A model generated the notes under the pieces. The model worked only from the letters and a program-made list of their open reading frames with translations. It did not search any database and was not told where the DNA came from. A stretch of 24,458 nucleotides of DNA. Source: Pigoraptor vietnamica. Lineage: Eukaryota; Opisthokonta; Filasterea. The stretch covers positions 1 to 24,458 of the forward strand of contig CALSCQ010002724.1 in the NCBI GenBank assembly GCA_943704525.1, given 5' to 3'. The position numbers and the translations under genes are program-made. This document shows positions 9,359-21,200 of the stretch, one piece after another (within the stretch, counting starts at the first letter, position 1; every line of letters begins with the position of its first letter).

Positions 9359-12300
9359 ATGGCTGCGTGGGGGGACAGTGCGCTCGGCGACTCGTCGAAG
9401 GGCGATGGCCTCTCCACGCATGAGCGCGCCTTCTTCGACAGCTGCTTTCGCGAACTCGACACCGCGGGGACAAACTCCATCCCCGCTGCCGCCGCTGCGC
9501 CGTACTTTCGCACTTCCGGCCTCTCGGATGCCCAGCTTGCGCAGGTGCGTCGCAGTGAGAGATGTATGTGCGAAGGACGACGGGAGTCTGATGTGCGCTC
9601 TTTGGAGAACAGCGAAGTGTGCATGCATTGAAAATGTTGGATGCACGTTGCAGATTTGGGGCCTCGCTGTGGGCGGCAAGGCTGCGCTCGACCGGCAGGC
9701 GTTTTTTGTGGCACTCAAGCTGATTGCGCTTGCGCAAAGCGGCCGTGAGGTGAGCCTGGCGGGCCTTTCGGTGCAAACGCCCATGCCCCAGTTTAAGGGT
9801 TCGCGTGCGTCGGCGTCGGGTCCATCTGGCGTCGTCGGTGGTGCGGGCGACTGGGCCATCACGCCGCAGGAGAAGGAGAACTACGACAAGGTGTTTTTGT
9901 CGTCGGGTGCCGTGAATGGCTTCCTGTCCGCGGACAAGGCCAAGGGGGTGCTCGTCAACTCGAAGCTGCCCGTCGAAATTCTCAAGGCGATCTGGGAGCT
10001 GTCGGACATCGACAAGGATGGGCAGCTCGACGCGGACGAGTTTGCCGTGGCGATGTATCTCACAATGGCTGCGCGCAACGGGCGGAACCCGCCGGCCGCG
10101 CTCCCGGCGTCGCTGCTGCCGCCGTCGAAGCGCCGTGGGTCGTCTGTGGCCTCTGGATCTGCACCTGCCCTCGCGCGCACGTCGTCGGCATCGGTCACGG
10201 CTGTGCCCGTGTCAGCTGCGAAGGTGAGAATGGGGTGGTGCGCGGGTGAAGTGTGCGGTTCACGAGCGCGCTGTTGCAATCCCCCTTCGGTTGCTTGTGG
10301 GTGACGCTGGATTTGCTCTCGTCGCAGGCGGCGTGGGTTGTGACGGACGCCGAGAAGGCCAACTTTGACAACTTTTTCCGGGAGGCCGACAAGGACAAGG
10401 ACGGATTTCTCACGGGTGCGTTGCCGTGCGTGGCTGGCTGCTGTACTGTTGTGGATTCCGATTGTGCCTTGTGTGCGAGTTCCAATTTTTTTGAACACTT
10501 TTTGGGAGGGAGCGTTTCGGACAGTCCGAGAGTGCGTATTCGTATCGCGTGAGCACTGGCTCATGATGTGTTTGTTTCGCCCGCTAGGCCCGGAGGCGCG
10601 CGAAATCTTCGTCAAGTCGAACCTCCCTCAACAGATGCTCGCGCATATTTGGTGGGTCTTGCGGGCGATATACTTGCGCGTGCGTTCGTCTTATCCGTGT
10701 GCTGTCAATTTTGTGAACCTTCGTGCTGCGCACACATCTCCGGCCTCTGTTTAACGCTCTCTCCCTCGTCATCAGGACGCTTGCCGACGTCGAGCGCGCT
10801 GGGCGCCTCAATGCCGAGTCGTTTGCGCTCGCGATGCATCTCATCACGGCCAAGCTGACGCGCGGCCAGGACCCCCCTGCGTCTCTCACGCCGGAAATGG
10901 TCCCTCCTTTCTTCCGCTCGAACCCCAGCGCCGCCGCTCTTATCGGTGCGGCCGGCGCGTCTGTCGGCGGCGGCGTTTCCCCGGTTGCGCTTGGCTCGCC
11001 CGCGCTCAGCCCGCTTGGGTCGGCGTCGCAGCCGCTGACGGCCGCCAAGCGCCCGTCGACGCAGACGCTTATTGCGGACATTCTGCGCGACAAGCCGCCC
11101 GCGCCGTCGGATGCCGGCGGGGACTTTACGGCCATCAAGGAGCTGGACGAAGTTAGCAAGGAAATTGACGCCATCTCGAAGGAGAAGGAGACAGCGGAGA
11201 AGGAAACGGCCGAGCTCGAGCAGCAGGTGGCGCAGGCCAAGAACGAGACGGCCGACCTCAAGGCGAAGGCGGACCAGGCTGCGGCAGAGCTTGCGGCGCT
11301 TCAGGCGAAGAAGCAGGATGCGCAGCGGCGGCTGGCGGAGGTGGAACAGGAGAAGGTCAACGCCGATCACCAGCTCACGACGATCCGCGAGCAGTTTGAC
11401 GCCGAGACGGCCGAGATCAACTCGCTGAAGGCGCGCATTGAGCAGCAGCAGCAGTCGATGCGCCAGCAGGAGGAGAGCGTGCGGCGGACGAACGCCGACT
11501 TGGAGGCGTTGCGCGAGGAGGAGACGAAGCTTCGCGCCGAGCTCGAGAAGGGGCGGCGAGACCTCGAGGCCCTTCAGAAGCAGCAGCACCAGGCGCAGGC
11601 GGAGATGGACGCGATGAAGGCAAAGATTGAGCAGGTGAACGACGCCCGCAAGCAGCTGGAGCAGCAGACGACGCCGCAGGCGATTGCGGCCGTCGCGAAG
11701 GCGTCGATCAGCTCGCTGGACGATGTCTTTTCGAGCTCTGGCACATCCACACCCGCGCGCTTTTCGACCGTGAACAACGACCCGTTTGCAAAGTCGGACC
11801 CATTCCTCGACGACCCCTTTGCCTCCTCCAAAGCGGGCGGGGACGACGTGTTCAAGTCGGCGGGCGCGGGCGACGATCCCTTCAAGTCGTCGTCGACGGA
11901 CGCCTTCGCGTTCAAGGCAAACGACGACCCCTTTGCCAACGCCGACCCGTTCAAGTCTGCCGGTGGCGATGACCCGTTCAAGTCGGCCGGCGACGATCCG
12001 TTTGGCTCTGGTTCCGGCGCCAAGGCCGGCGGCGACCCGTTTGGTGGCGGCGGCGACGATCCTTTCAAGTCGACTGCGGCGCACGACCCGTTTGCCTCTG
12101 GGGCGACCAACGGGTTCTCGTCGGATCCGTTTGGGAGCGGCGTGCAGCGGAGCGACAGCGTGCGGTCGTCGGGCTCTGCCGTGTCGGCCAAGGCGTCCAC
12201 TGCGGACCCTTTTGCGGAAGATCCCTTCGGTGGCAGCAAGCCTGCTGCTGCCGATCCGTTTGGCGCGAAGCCGGCCGCGGCCGATCCGTTTGGTGCGGCC

Positions 12301-12417
12301 AAGCCCGCGGCGACGTCGTCGAGCGTGTTTGGAAGTGATCCGTTCAAGTCGGACGACCCGTTTGGCGCGAAGGGCGGCTTTGGAGACTTTGAGACGAGCT
12401 TCCCCGAGACGATCTAA
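9359..12417 (+). CDS. EPS15: EPS15-type endocytic adaptor (gene 4)
   Basis: Five exons (9359-9544, 9654-10223, 10328-10415, 10588-10651, 10776-12417) join to 849 aa, from an ATG in good context (caccATGG). Three EH domains come first. EH1 (about 19-90) has no intact calcium loop. EH2 (about 131-205) has the canonical loop DIDKDGQLDADEF. EH3 (about 257-345) has DKDKDGFLTGPEA and a degenerate second loop. Each has the aromatic-rich [IL]W[EGT]L[AS] segment. A coiled coil of about 180 residues follows (about 420-600), and then an unstructured tail (about 637-849) with some 18 DPF motifs. EH domains bind NPF peptides of cargo adaptors, the coiled coil drives oligomerisation, and DPF motifs bind the AP-2 alpha appendage. 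This is the EPS15/EPS15L1/Ede1 layout of early clathrin-coated pits at the plasma membrane. No ubiquitin-interacting motif is visible at the C-terminus, which ends FGDFETSFPETI. Confidence 0.92.
11782..12396 (+). repeat. DPF motif array in gene 4
   Basis: About 18 DPF tripeptides occur in roughly 210 residues, many as DDPF, ADPF or SDPF followed by KS, GAK or AS. The underlying DNA repeats imperfectly (gacccgtttg, gatccgtttgg, gacgatcc). AP-2 binding by clustered DPF motifs is established for EPS15. The number of copies is likely to vary. Confidence 0.9.
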
Positions 12418-13227
12418 AGCGATATAGCGTGCGGCCTGTGCCTGTGCGTGTGTGTGTGTCTTGTCTCGCTCGTGCCCGTTTGCGTTTTGCGTGCAAAGGA
12501 AAGGACAATCGTGTTCGTATGTGCGGTGGTCGCGTTTAGATGATAAAGTACTCAAGTCGGCTATTTTTTTTTTTTTCTTTATTATATGTTGTTGTGCGGC
12601 GACGATTGTCGAGAGGACAGTCATGCATTAGCCAGCATTCAGCGCATGTCCGCCTGTGGGCTTGCATCGCGTTCTTTTTTTTTTTTTTTACATCTAACAC
12701 CCACCTTGCAGTACACAATGGTGGAGGTTTGCGCGGAGGTACCTCTACCGTGTAGTAACACCTGCCGTTGCCATGGCGAGCAGTAACAACCTTTAAAGCC
12801 GGGCATGAATTTCATCCATAAGCCGTTATTCATTCCGATAGCAATCACTATTGCAAGGTATTACACAGCCTATTTTCATTTTCTACTAAAGAGTTGGTGG
12901 CATTCAATTCCATCGGACAGTTGAGTGCTTTGAGAGCTTCAACATGTGCTAGAGAGCGACGCACACTCACACACACACACACACACACAAGGCAACTCGT
13001 TCCGGAGTATTGAGGCACCTGTTTGTTTGGTTGGTTAAACGTTGCGAAGGCGGTGTCGTCGTTCGAATTTGATTTTCGGTCGACTCGCGCCCAAATTGCG
13101 CCCTGTGTTCCAGTCGAGCGTTTCCCCGTGTATTATCGACTACGAAATGACGGGCTCGTAGGCGTTAACGCCCGCGTATTCGGGCCTTTCGGCTGCCCTC
13201 GGAGCACCCCTCGGGGTCGCAGGGGCC
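12418..13227. other. Spacer between genes 4 and 5
   Basis: This 810-bp stretch holds the 3' region of gene 4 and the upstream region of gene 5. Two long T tracts occur at about 12563-12580 and 12675-12690. A (CA)n run lies at about 12968-12989. A perfect 12-bp palindrome (ggcgttaacgcc, 13161-13172) is 56 bp before the ATG of gene 5. Just before that ATG, gtcgcag could be the acceptor of an intron in the 5' untranslated region. I see no gene. Confidence 0.6.
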
Positions 13228-16200
13228 ATGGCGACGGCCTCCGAGAAGGCAGCCGCGCGAAATGCGGCGGCGCGGAAAAAGGCGCTCGAATCGCACGGGC
13301 TCCCTGCTGCGGACGACATCATCATGAGCGCTGCGCCGGGGCGATGGCAACAGAATCGCACGAAGAGCGCGTCGCGGAGGGGGTCTGTTCTCACGACGGA
13401 TGCCTCTGTGGCGCAGCGCATGCAGCAGCTGTTGCAGAATGGACAGAGCGTGACGGCGTTGCTGCCGACCAGCATGAGCGAATCGGCGGCGAATCGGTTG
13501 CGGCGCGCGTCCGTGTCGAACAAGAGCTTCGAGGAGACGAAGAGCCGCGTGGCTATGCTTCTCTCTGGCCTCGTGCAGGAGTACGGCATCAGCGACGATG
13601 AAGACTCCGAATCGCCATCCCCGCCGCCGCAGGCGCAGTCGGGCCTACTCCAGGCTGTGGTGTCGGGCGTGACAAGCGACGGACAGGGCGATCTCCCCGC
13701 CGCGCCGGAGCGTGTCGACCGCGCGGCGCTGCAGTTGGAGGAGGTGATGAAAGTGCGGAGCAGCGTGGACGGCCTGCTTAAGGAGCACGTGCGGAACGTG
13801 ACATCGCGCGATGCGGTCATCGACAACCTGAAGGAATGGTTTGAAAAGTTTGGCGACGGCGGCGCCGAGGCGGTGATCGATCTCGAGTTTGATAACGAGC
13901 TGTACGAGCTGTACAGCTCGCTTCTGGAGGACCCCATCGACGCGGAGAAGATATTCGACATGATCAACGTGCTGTACCGCGGGGCCGAAATCCTCAACCG
14001 ACGACAGCCCGAGATGGGCCGGGTTATCACGGAGCAGCAGCTCGAGCTGAAGAAGATTATCGCGGGCAAGCAGACGGAGCTCGAGTTCTTGCGGAACGCG
14101 CTCGACGACCGGCGGAGCTGGGCGGAGAAGCTGGAGAAGGAGCTCGGCATGACGCGCGGCAAGCTGTCGGCCGCCGAGATGAAGCTGACGAAAATGGGAC
14201 GCCTCATGACCAAGAAAAACGAGGAGCTCGCGCAGATGCGGCGCACGCATCTCAAGGAGATGAACATTGTGCGCGAGCAGCTGTTCAAGCTGCAGCAGGC
14301 CATCAAGCAGGGCGCCTCCGAGACGCTCTACAAGATGAGCACCGTCCCGATGTCGAAGATTATGTCCCTCGGCGAGGGCGACGACCCGACCCCCGTGGAG
14401 CCCGACACGAGCATCGACGACAGCCTCAACCGGATGGAGCTCGAGGCGGAGGTCGTCTCGCTGCGGGACCAGCTCGCCGCGCGCGATCAGATCGAGCAGG
14501 CGCAGCGACGGGACATTGAGTCGCGGTACAAGAAGCAGGTCGAGGACCTCGTCACGGCAAACGCAGAGGCGATGCGGAAGCTCAAGCAACAGATGGACGC
14601 GATGGCCGCGGCGCACCGCGAGGAGATGTGCAACCTGGTGCAGAAGATGTCGTCGGGCGGCGAAATGGATGCCGCGCTCGACGAGTCGCTGCGGGCGGTC
14701 AACGCGAAGGTCGCGATTGCTCACGAGGCAAGCGACGAGAAGCTGGACGCCATCTCGGCCGCGATGAAAGACGCGATGGCGCGGGAGGTCGGGGACGATC
14801 TCGACGCGTACTTGCAGCACCGCGCGAAGAAAGAGGCGGCCGCGCAGGCGGAGGGCGGGGAAAGCGCGAAGGAGTCCGACGCCGCGTCGCCCCAGGAAGA
14901 CGACGATGACGAGCCGAAGGGACCCGCGGGTCCGGCGCTCATGGATTCGCTGGACGCAGCTCTCTCGTCGAAAGACGAGGAGATGCGGGACGCGCTCGAC
15001 GACCACGAGGGAGGCCGGGCGCCGCCGGAAGTCGCAGACGACCCTGAGGAGCGCAAGCGGCGTGCGATGCTCGAGTCGGTGCACAAGGCCATGATCAACG
15101 TCGCGCTCGGCGAGTTTGCGTCGCGCGCGTCGTCGCTGAGAGAAGAGCTGCTGGCCGCGCTGAACGAGGTGAAGGAACGCCGCGTGGCCGACGAGAAGCG
15201 CATCGAGGAGCTCGCGAAGGAGGTTGTCCGCCTGGAGGCCAAGTGCGGCGACGCTGCGCGGCAGGACCTCCGACCCATACTGACGTACGCTGCCAAGCGG
15301 CTCAACGCGTTCAAGGGAGAGCTGGCGACGGCGCGCGCGGAGAACGGCGACGCCGACATTCGCCATGTGGGCACCGGGGAGCTGCCGATGGCCCTTGACA
15401 AAATGCTCAAGTCGCTCGACGGCGTGCGAGAGCTCATCTACGCCATTCCGAGCGATGCGCGTCTGTACGAGGAGGACGCGCTTCTCGCAGAAATGGACGT
15501 GGTGGGCTCCGAATCGGACCACCTGCGGGCGGAGCTGGAGGCGGCGGAGGCTGAAGGAGGCCCCATCGAGCGCAAGCCCATCTCGGCGAAGAAGAAGGCG
15601 CGGCCGCAGAAAAGACGCAGCAATGCATCGACCAGCAGTGTGCGCCGCAACATGTCGTTGCCCGGCAGCGTCGGCAGCTCGAACCACTCGCTCGCCGGCG
15701 ACTACGACGATGAAGACGAGCAGTACGATCCGCGCGAGCTGCGCAGCGGTTCGCAAACGCCGTCCCGCTCGGACCTCAAGGCCTCATCGCGCTCTGGTAG
15801 CATGGGCTCTCTCGACTCGCTGGACGGCCCTGACGGCGACGGCGCAGGCGACAGCGCAGACGAGCTCTCGCGCGTGGCAAGCGCTGGAAATGTCGGTGAC
15901 GCCCACGGAGGGACCGCCGACGGGGAGGAGGACAGTGGGAAGGGTGCGTCCTCGCCCGAGAAACGGTCGCGGGCGGCGGGCGCGAAGAAGAGGGCCACGT
16001 TCAGCGACGACGTGGTCATCGACGACGGCGAAAAGCCGTCATCACGTGACAGCGCAGCACCGGGCGGGGCGCGGCGCGAGTCTTCGCAGCCTACGCCGCA
16101 GACAACGCCCGCGGCCGCCGCGAAGAGACAGTCTGTGTCCAAGGACGCTGGTGGAAAGCCCGCGGCCCGCACGTCGTCGCGCGGTGGCGCCGCGGCTGCG

Positions 16201-17749
16201 GCTGCAGCGGCGGCAGCAGGGGATGAAGAGGAGGATGCGAGTGCGCCAGCGACGCCGACACCCGCGGCGAGGACCTCGTCCCGAACGCGTACGCCGGTGT
16301 CGGAGGCGAAGCATGGCACGGGTGCGGCGGGCGCGGAGAGGCGGAGTGCGGCCGATGCACGCGGGTCGAGCAAGGACGCCGCGGTGGGACACGAAAAGGA
16401 GGCAGGCGCCGGCGGACAACCGAGCGCGCGGACACCGCTCGCCAAGTCCCCGAGTGGCGGCGCGCCCGCGGGCGACGGGGCTCAGCGCACGCGACGACCG
16501 CTGCCGGTTCAGCAACCGGAGCGCCGCTCGCCGCAGCCTCAGCCGATGGCAATGGCCACGGCCGCCCCCGGTGCGGATCTCGTCAGCGTGCTGCGGTCGA
16601 CGACGGGCCGCAATTCCCCTCCGGGTGGTCGCTCGCGCGGCGCAACGCCGGCGCTGGAAGCCGCGTTCCGGTCGGTGCCCGAGGTTACCTCTGCGTCGCC
16701 GGAGGATCTCGTGGCGATCTATAGGGAAAAGCTGCGCTTCATCGGTCAGCAGCTGGGCAAGGGCGGCACGAACAAGCGCACGGCGGACCTCGCCAAACGC
16801 ATGGAGACAATCCTGTCGCGCATCGCGAAGGTCACCGCGGAGCGCCAGCAGGATAGCGAGTTTGAGAGGGTGGCGGCGGCGGCGGAGCCGAGTCGCTCGC
16901 CCTCACGCCATGGGGACGCTTCTTCCCACGGCGGCCAAGCGGCGCTCGGCTCGATGTCCACAAACTCTGTGGGCAACAACAGCGCGGCGGCGGCGCAGAT
17001 ACTTGCAAGCATCGCGCTGGAGGCGCAGAGGATAGGCTCACGCGTCGGTCGGAAGGACGAGGACGAGCACAGCGGCGATGAGGATGCGCGAGTGCCGTCG
17101 CGGGGTGGCGTCACGCCGTCGGGGTACACGCGTTACGACCCGTCCCTCACGCTGCTCCGCCGTCGTCGCGCAAGCGGTGCGGCAATCGAGCCGATATCGG
17201 GCTCGCGGCAGCCGCTGTCGACGAGCGCCGTGTCGTTCCTCTCGCGACAGGAGGTGCTCAAGCGCGCCATCAGTTCCAAGTGGTTGGACAAGCGCGAACA
17301 GATCATCAGGGAGCGCCTCGCTCGGCTCGAAATGGTCGCCAATCCGCCCGCAGGCGGTTCGACGCAGCTGCCGCTCCGCATCGCCGCACAGAAGATATGT
17401 CCACTGTGCTCGTCCGTGGGCCCCGTCGTGCCGCACTCGCACTCGCCCACCCCGCTTGCGTCCCTCCCGCCTATTGGGGACCGCGCCGCGACCTCCATGG
17501 GCACCTACGGCCAGTCCCCGCCCCATAGCCCTCCCGACGGCCCGTACAGTTCGCCACGTGCGGGCGCCATTTCGGCCTTGGACGACCACGACCACGTGCC
17601 GAGTGCGGACCGTGTTGCGCGCCCGCGCACTGCGCATGGAATGACTGCGCTTGATCGAGAGCGCAATTTCCAGAGGCCGCCGGAGCCCGCCGCAAGCAAG
17701 GACCTCCCGCCGAGCGATGGACCGCTGCCGAGGTGTGTGTTTGTCGAAC

Positions 17750-17783
<34 letters not shown>

Positions 17784-17891
17784 GTGTGTGGTTCTATAAC
17801 TGTTCGGCGATGCATGACCAAGTCTCCTTCCGCCTCCCGCAGCCTCATCGTACTCCCTTTCCCGGAGCAACTGCCCAACGATGACAAGTGA
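13228..17891 (+). CDS. Large coiled-coil / low-complexity protein, unknown function (gene 5)
   Basis: An exon of 4,505 bp (13228-17732) joins to a short last exon (17843-17891), giving about 1,517 aa. The ATG has a strong context (gccATGG). The spliced end reads …DGPLPSLIVLPFPEQLPNDDK and then TGA. The N-terminal 200 residues are basic and Ser/Ala-rich. A hydrophobic helical segment follows (LKEWFEKFGDGG…, about 195-255). Long coiled coils lie at about 255-370, 391-485 and 615-690, separated by acidic linkers (EDDDDEPKG). From about 790 to 1115 it is disordered, rich in Ser, Ala, Arg and Pro, with an (A)9 run. A short ordered patch (about 1150-1215, EDLVAIYREKLRFIGQQLGK) precedes more disorder. 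Near 1391-1406 the pattern KICPLCSSVG…PHSH could bind zinc, but it is short. I do not recognise the family. A cytoskeletal or centrosomal scaffold is a guess from composition only. Its near intron-free structure differs from its neighbours. Confidence 0.85.
17733..17842 (+). other. Last intron of gene 5, with GT repeat at the donor
   Basis: This 110-bp intron starts with gtgtgtgtttg, so the 5' splice site lies at the edge of a GT-rich run (pure repeat about 17752-17782). It ends cctcccgcag. Splicing gives a phase-2 join and a 16-residue tail. Without splicing, the frame would run on as a Cys-Val repeat to a TAA at 17797-17799. Confidence 0.7.
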
Positions 17892-18239
17892 GCACGCTTG
17901 TTGTGGCGCGAGAGGCGCCTGCCTGAGAACGGGTCGTGTGCGATCGTTAGTTTGCGTGACTTGCGACCGCCGCGTGCGTTATTGCGATTTTGCTGCGACA
18001 CTGTCTGCGTGCTGCGTTCACGAATCACTGTCTGCGTGCTGCGTGCAACACTCCCCACATTACACAGCCTTATGGAACCAGAGTTGCCGCTTGCCATAGT
18101 CTGCGAACATACCCACTGGCGTCACGTGCATGCATCGTTGCTGAGTGTTTGTTCCGACGGGTAGACATGCCGAACAAGTCAAGAGTCTAGAAGCCTTAGG
18201 ACTTCGTTTATTCCCGCACAATCGGGCGCCGGTCCGTTC
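17892..18239. other. Spacer between convergent genes 5 and 6
   Basis: This 348-bp stretch carries the 3' ends of gene 5 (plus) and gene 6 (minus). It contains a 19-bp direct repeat at 17999-18017 and 18026-18044 (cactgtctgcgtgctgcgt, 27 bp apart) and the likely polyadenylation signal of gene 6. No gene is seen. Confidence 0.7.
18207..18212 (-). terminator. Candidate polyadenylation signal of gene 6
   Basis: AATAAA on the minus strand lies about 28 bp after the TGA of gene 6 (18242-18240). This is the only canonical hexamer I found close behind a stop codon in the window. Confidence 0.5.
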
Positions 18240-21200
18240 TCAACGGCGCAGCTTGCGCGCAATGTACCTCTCCACCACATCGGCGAGGACATCGAGCGGA
18301 ATCGCACCGCAGCGCAGAATTTCGTCGTGGAACTCTCGAATGTCGAACGCCGAGGCGCCGTTCTGTATCAAGCACAGGTGTTAAAAACCTTCCAAATGCG
18401 AATGGAGAAAAGAAAATCATTCGGTTGAATACGCGCCCACAGTGCAGCTTACGTTTGCGGTGGCAAGGGCGCTCTCCGCGTGCTTTCGAAGCTCGCGAAT
18501 GCGAATGTCGCCAATCTTGTAGGCGCACGCCTGCCCCGGCCACGCGATGTACCTGCGCAGCTACCACGTGTCAGGTCCATGCCATCGTGTACCAACGACG
18601 AAGAAAAGTTGCGCGGTAGAGGGAATCGGTGGTTGAGGGGTGGTCGAGAGAGTCGGTGCTAGACACAGCGAACGGCAGAGTTGGTTTGACTTGAAGCGCA
18701 AAGGGATGCAAAGCACCGACCGCACCTGTCAATTTCCATGGTCGCCTCGTGCATTCCCATCGACGCGTTGCGGGCAAGCAGTTGGATGGCGCGTCCCCTG
18801 TCCCAACCCATGGCGTGCATGCCGGTATCGACAACGAGGCTGTGGGAGAAGGAACAAACAAACGGTCAGAGGGAACTGGCAATGGCACACGAGAGAAAGT
18901 CAGGTCAATGTCGTGGCATCTTTCGGAGAATGTTGAAATCGCACACATACCGCGTCGCACGCAGTATGTCGTAACAGAGGCGACCAAAGCGCGTGTAAGG
19001 GCTCGTGTAGAGGTTCATCTCAATGCCCAGGTATTCCGAGTATAGCCCTGCGACAGCGTACGATGTCAGCCCTCTACCACGCACGCACGCACGCACGTGC
19101 GGGGATGTGTGTCTGCACGAGACGAACGAGGCCGTCATCTCACCCCATCCCTCGATGTAGCCGGTGTTCATGGGAAACTTGGCGGGTGCCTCGTGATACC
19201 GCCTGCGGTGTGTAATGAGTGAGCGACATTGCGCGCACGATGCAACAATTTTCAACCTCACACAACGATACCTCCGTGGCACACGCGCATGCATGTTCAC
19301 TGCTCCCACCTGTCCTCGATGGTCGTGCGGAACGCAGGGAGGCCCTCCGACTCGAGGGCAAGGGCGCCTTGGAGGTGATGGCCGGGAATGGCCTGCGATC
19401 ACAGCAGCGTGAGAATTGGACACAAGGAAGAGGCGGGTGACCAGTTCAACTTGGAGCTGAGGCGGTTGTACATCGACTTCACTCTGTGTGTGCGTGTGTG
19501 TATGGTGTGTCTGTGTGTCTTGGTGTGTATGTATGAGTATTGTGTATGTGTGGCTTGGTGTGAGTGTATGGTGTGTGTCTGTCTTGGTTTGTATGTATGA
19601 GTATGGTGTACGTGTGAGTAGTATGATGTACGTGCGTATGTGTTTTGGTGTGTGTGTGTGTGTGCGCGCGAGGACATCGTACCTCGTGCAGGGAGAGGGC
19701 GACCATCTCATACTGCGGACAGCCAGACAAGTTGTACTGCGGGAGCCCATAGGCAATCCAGCATTGGGTGAGCCCTTCCGACGGCAAACAAACACTTCGT
19801 CCTCTCACCCATTCTCCGCCTGACGAACACATAAGACGCGACTAAGAGAGAATGGGTGCGTAGGTGGGCGCTGGGTGTGAAGGACTGGATGTGTGATTGA
19901 TGTAGGCGTGGGCGCACCATACAAACGAAAGAGACTGAAAACGAGGGAGAATGAGTGAACGAGTGCGCATACCGAATTGACGTAAAAGACGCCCGGGCGG
20001 CTGCCATCGGCGGTTCCGCTGAGGTAGTACGCTGCGGGCGCACCCATCGCCTGGTGCTCCGGCATGGGCGTGATTTTGTAGCTGGCCCTGCGGACAAAGC
20101 AGTCAAGTTGAATGGAGGGCAGTTCGCAGCAGCTAATGGAGGAATGTTGACGGAGACAGGCCACGCACGCGCAAGCACACGGAGCACTCGCATGCATGCA
20201 CACGCACACCGCGCACGCACACGCACACGCATCTCTTATCTCAATAACAGGCAACTCTCACGTACTTCGGAAGGCGGCCAAACAGCTTCGGGAGGAGCGG
20301 CTCGATGGTCTCGCGGCAGAGGCGGTCGTATCCCTCGATCAGATCGGCGCCGTTCATGAAGAAGTGCTGCGCGTCCCCCTGGAGGTGCCTCGTGAACGCC
20401 GCAAGCCGCGCGTCCGCATCCTTGTTGCCCACGTCAAACCCAACATCGTCCATGACGGCCCCCATTTCCCGCTTTATGGCGGCAACCGTCTCGAGGCCAA
20501 CCGCGTGAATTTGCTCGGCAGACATCGACGTCGTCGTGTGGAAGCGCAGGCACGCGGCGTAGTGTTCGCGGCCGTCGGGGAGCGCCGTGCACGCAATCGA
20601 CTCGCGTGCTGCGCCAAGGATAGTGGCGTGAGATAACAACAGCGGTTTCTAAAGGCGACACGTTCCACCCTAACCCCTACCCCTCCTAACCCCAACCCAT
20701 GCATGCAGCACTAAGCACGCAGACAGGGCCCACCAGCGCCGTAGTACTCGTTGGCGACAAAGTCCCTCAGCTTTTTGAACGCCGGCTGCACAAAGTCGCG
20801 AATGGCTGCCTCGGCTTCGCGTCGAATGTCCAAGCGTGCCTATCGACGACGGGAGGAGCGTGTTCAGATGATCGCAATAGGAATAGAAGGGAAGCAAGGC
20901 ATGTGTGCGTGTGTGCGTGCGTTTGTGGTGTGGAGGAGGGAGATGCTAGGTAATAGCGATGTAGTGGCTGAGTGGCACGGGGTTGAGTCGGTTTGTGTTG
21001 CCGCGCCCGCACACGACTCACCGTGTCATCCATCGACGATGGCAGCTTCTGGAAGGGCTCAAAGAAGACGGTCTCGCGCGGCGGCTTGTCCGCGTGCACC
21101 GAGATGGAGGCCTGGAAATGAAAATAACTCCTTAGCACTCACTACACTCGTATACGGCGACATGTGATATCGCGTGACACTGCAAGCGCACCTCGACGTT

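Noticed and set aside
10705-12624. 639-codon open frame on the minus strand
   Set aside because: It lies opposite the coiled coil and DPF array of gene 4 and encodes Arg/Leu-rich repeats. It is a by-product of the repeats and of high GC.
13645-15756. 703-codon open frame on the minus strand
   Set aside because: It is the mirror of the real coiled-coil frame of gene 5. High third-position GC removes stops from the opposite strand. The product is Leu/Arg/His/Val-rich with no motif.
19399-19832. Several Thr/His/Tyr-rich minus-strand frames
   Set aside because: They translate the GT-rich minisatellite in an intron of gene 6.
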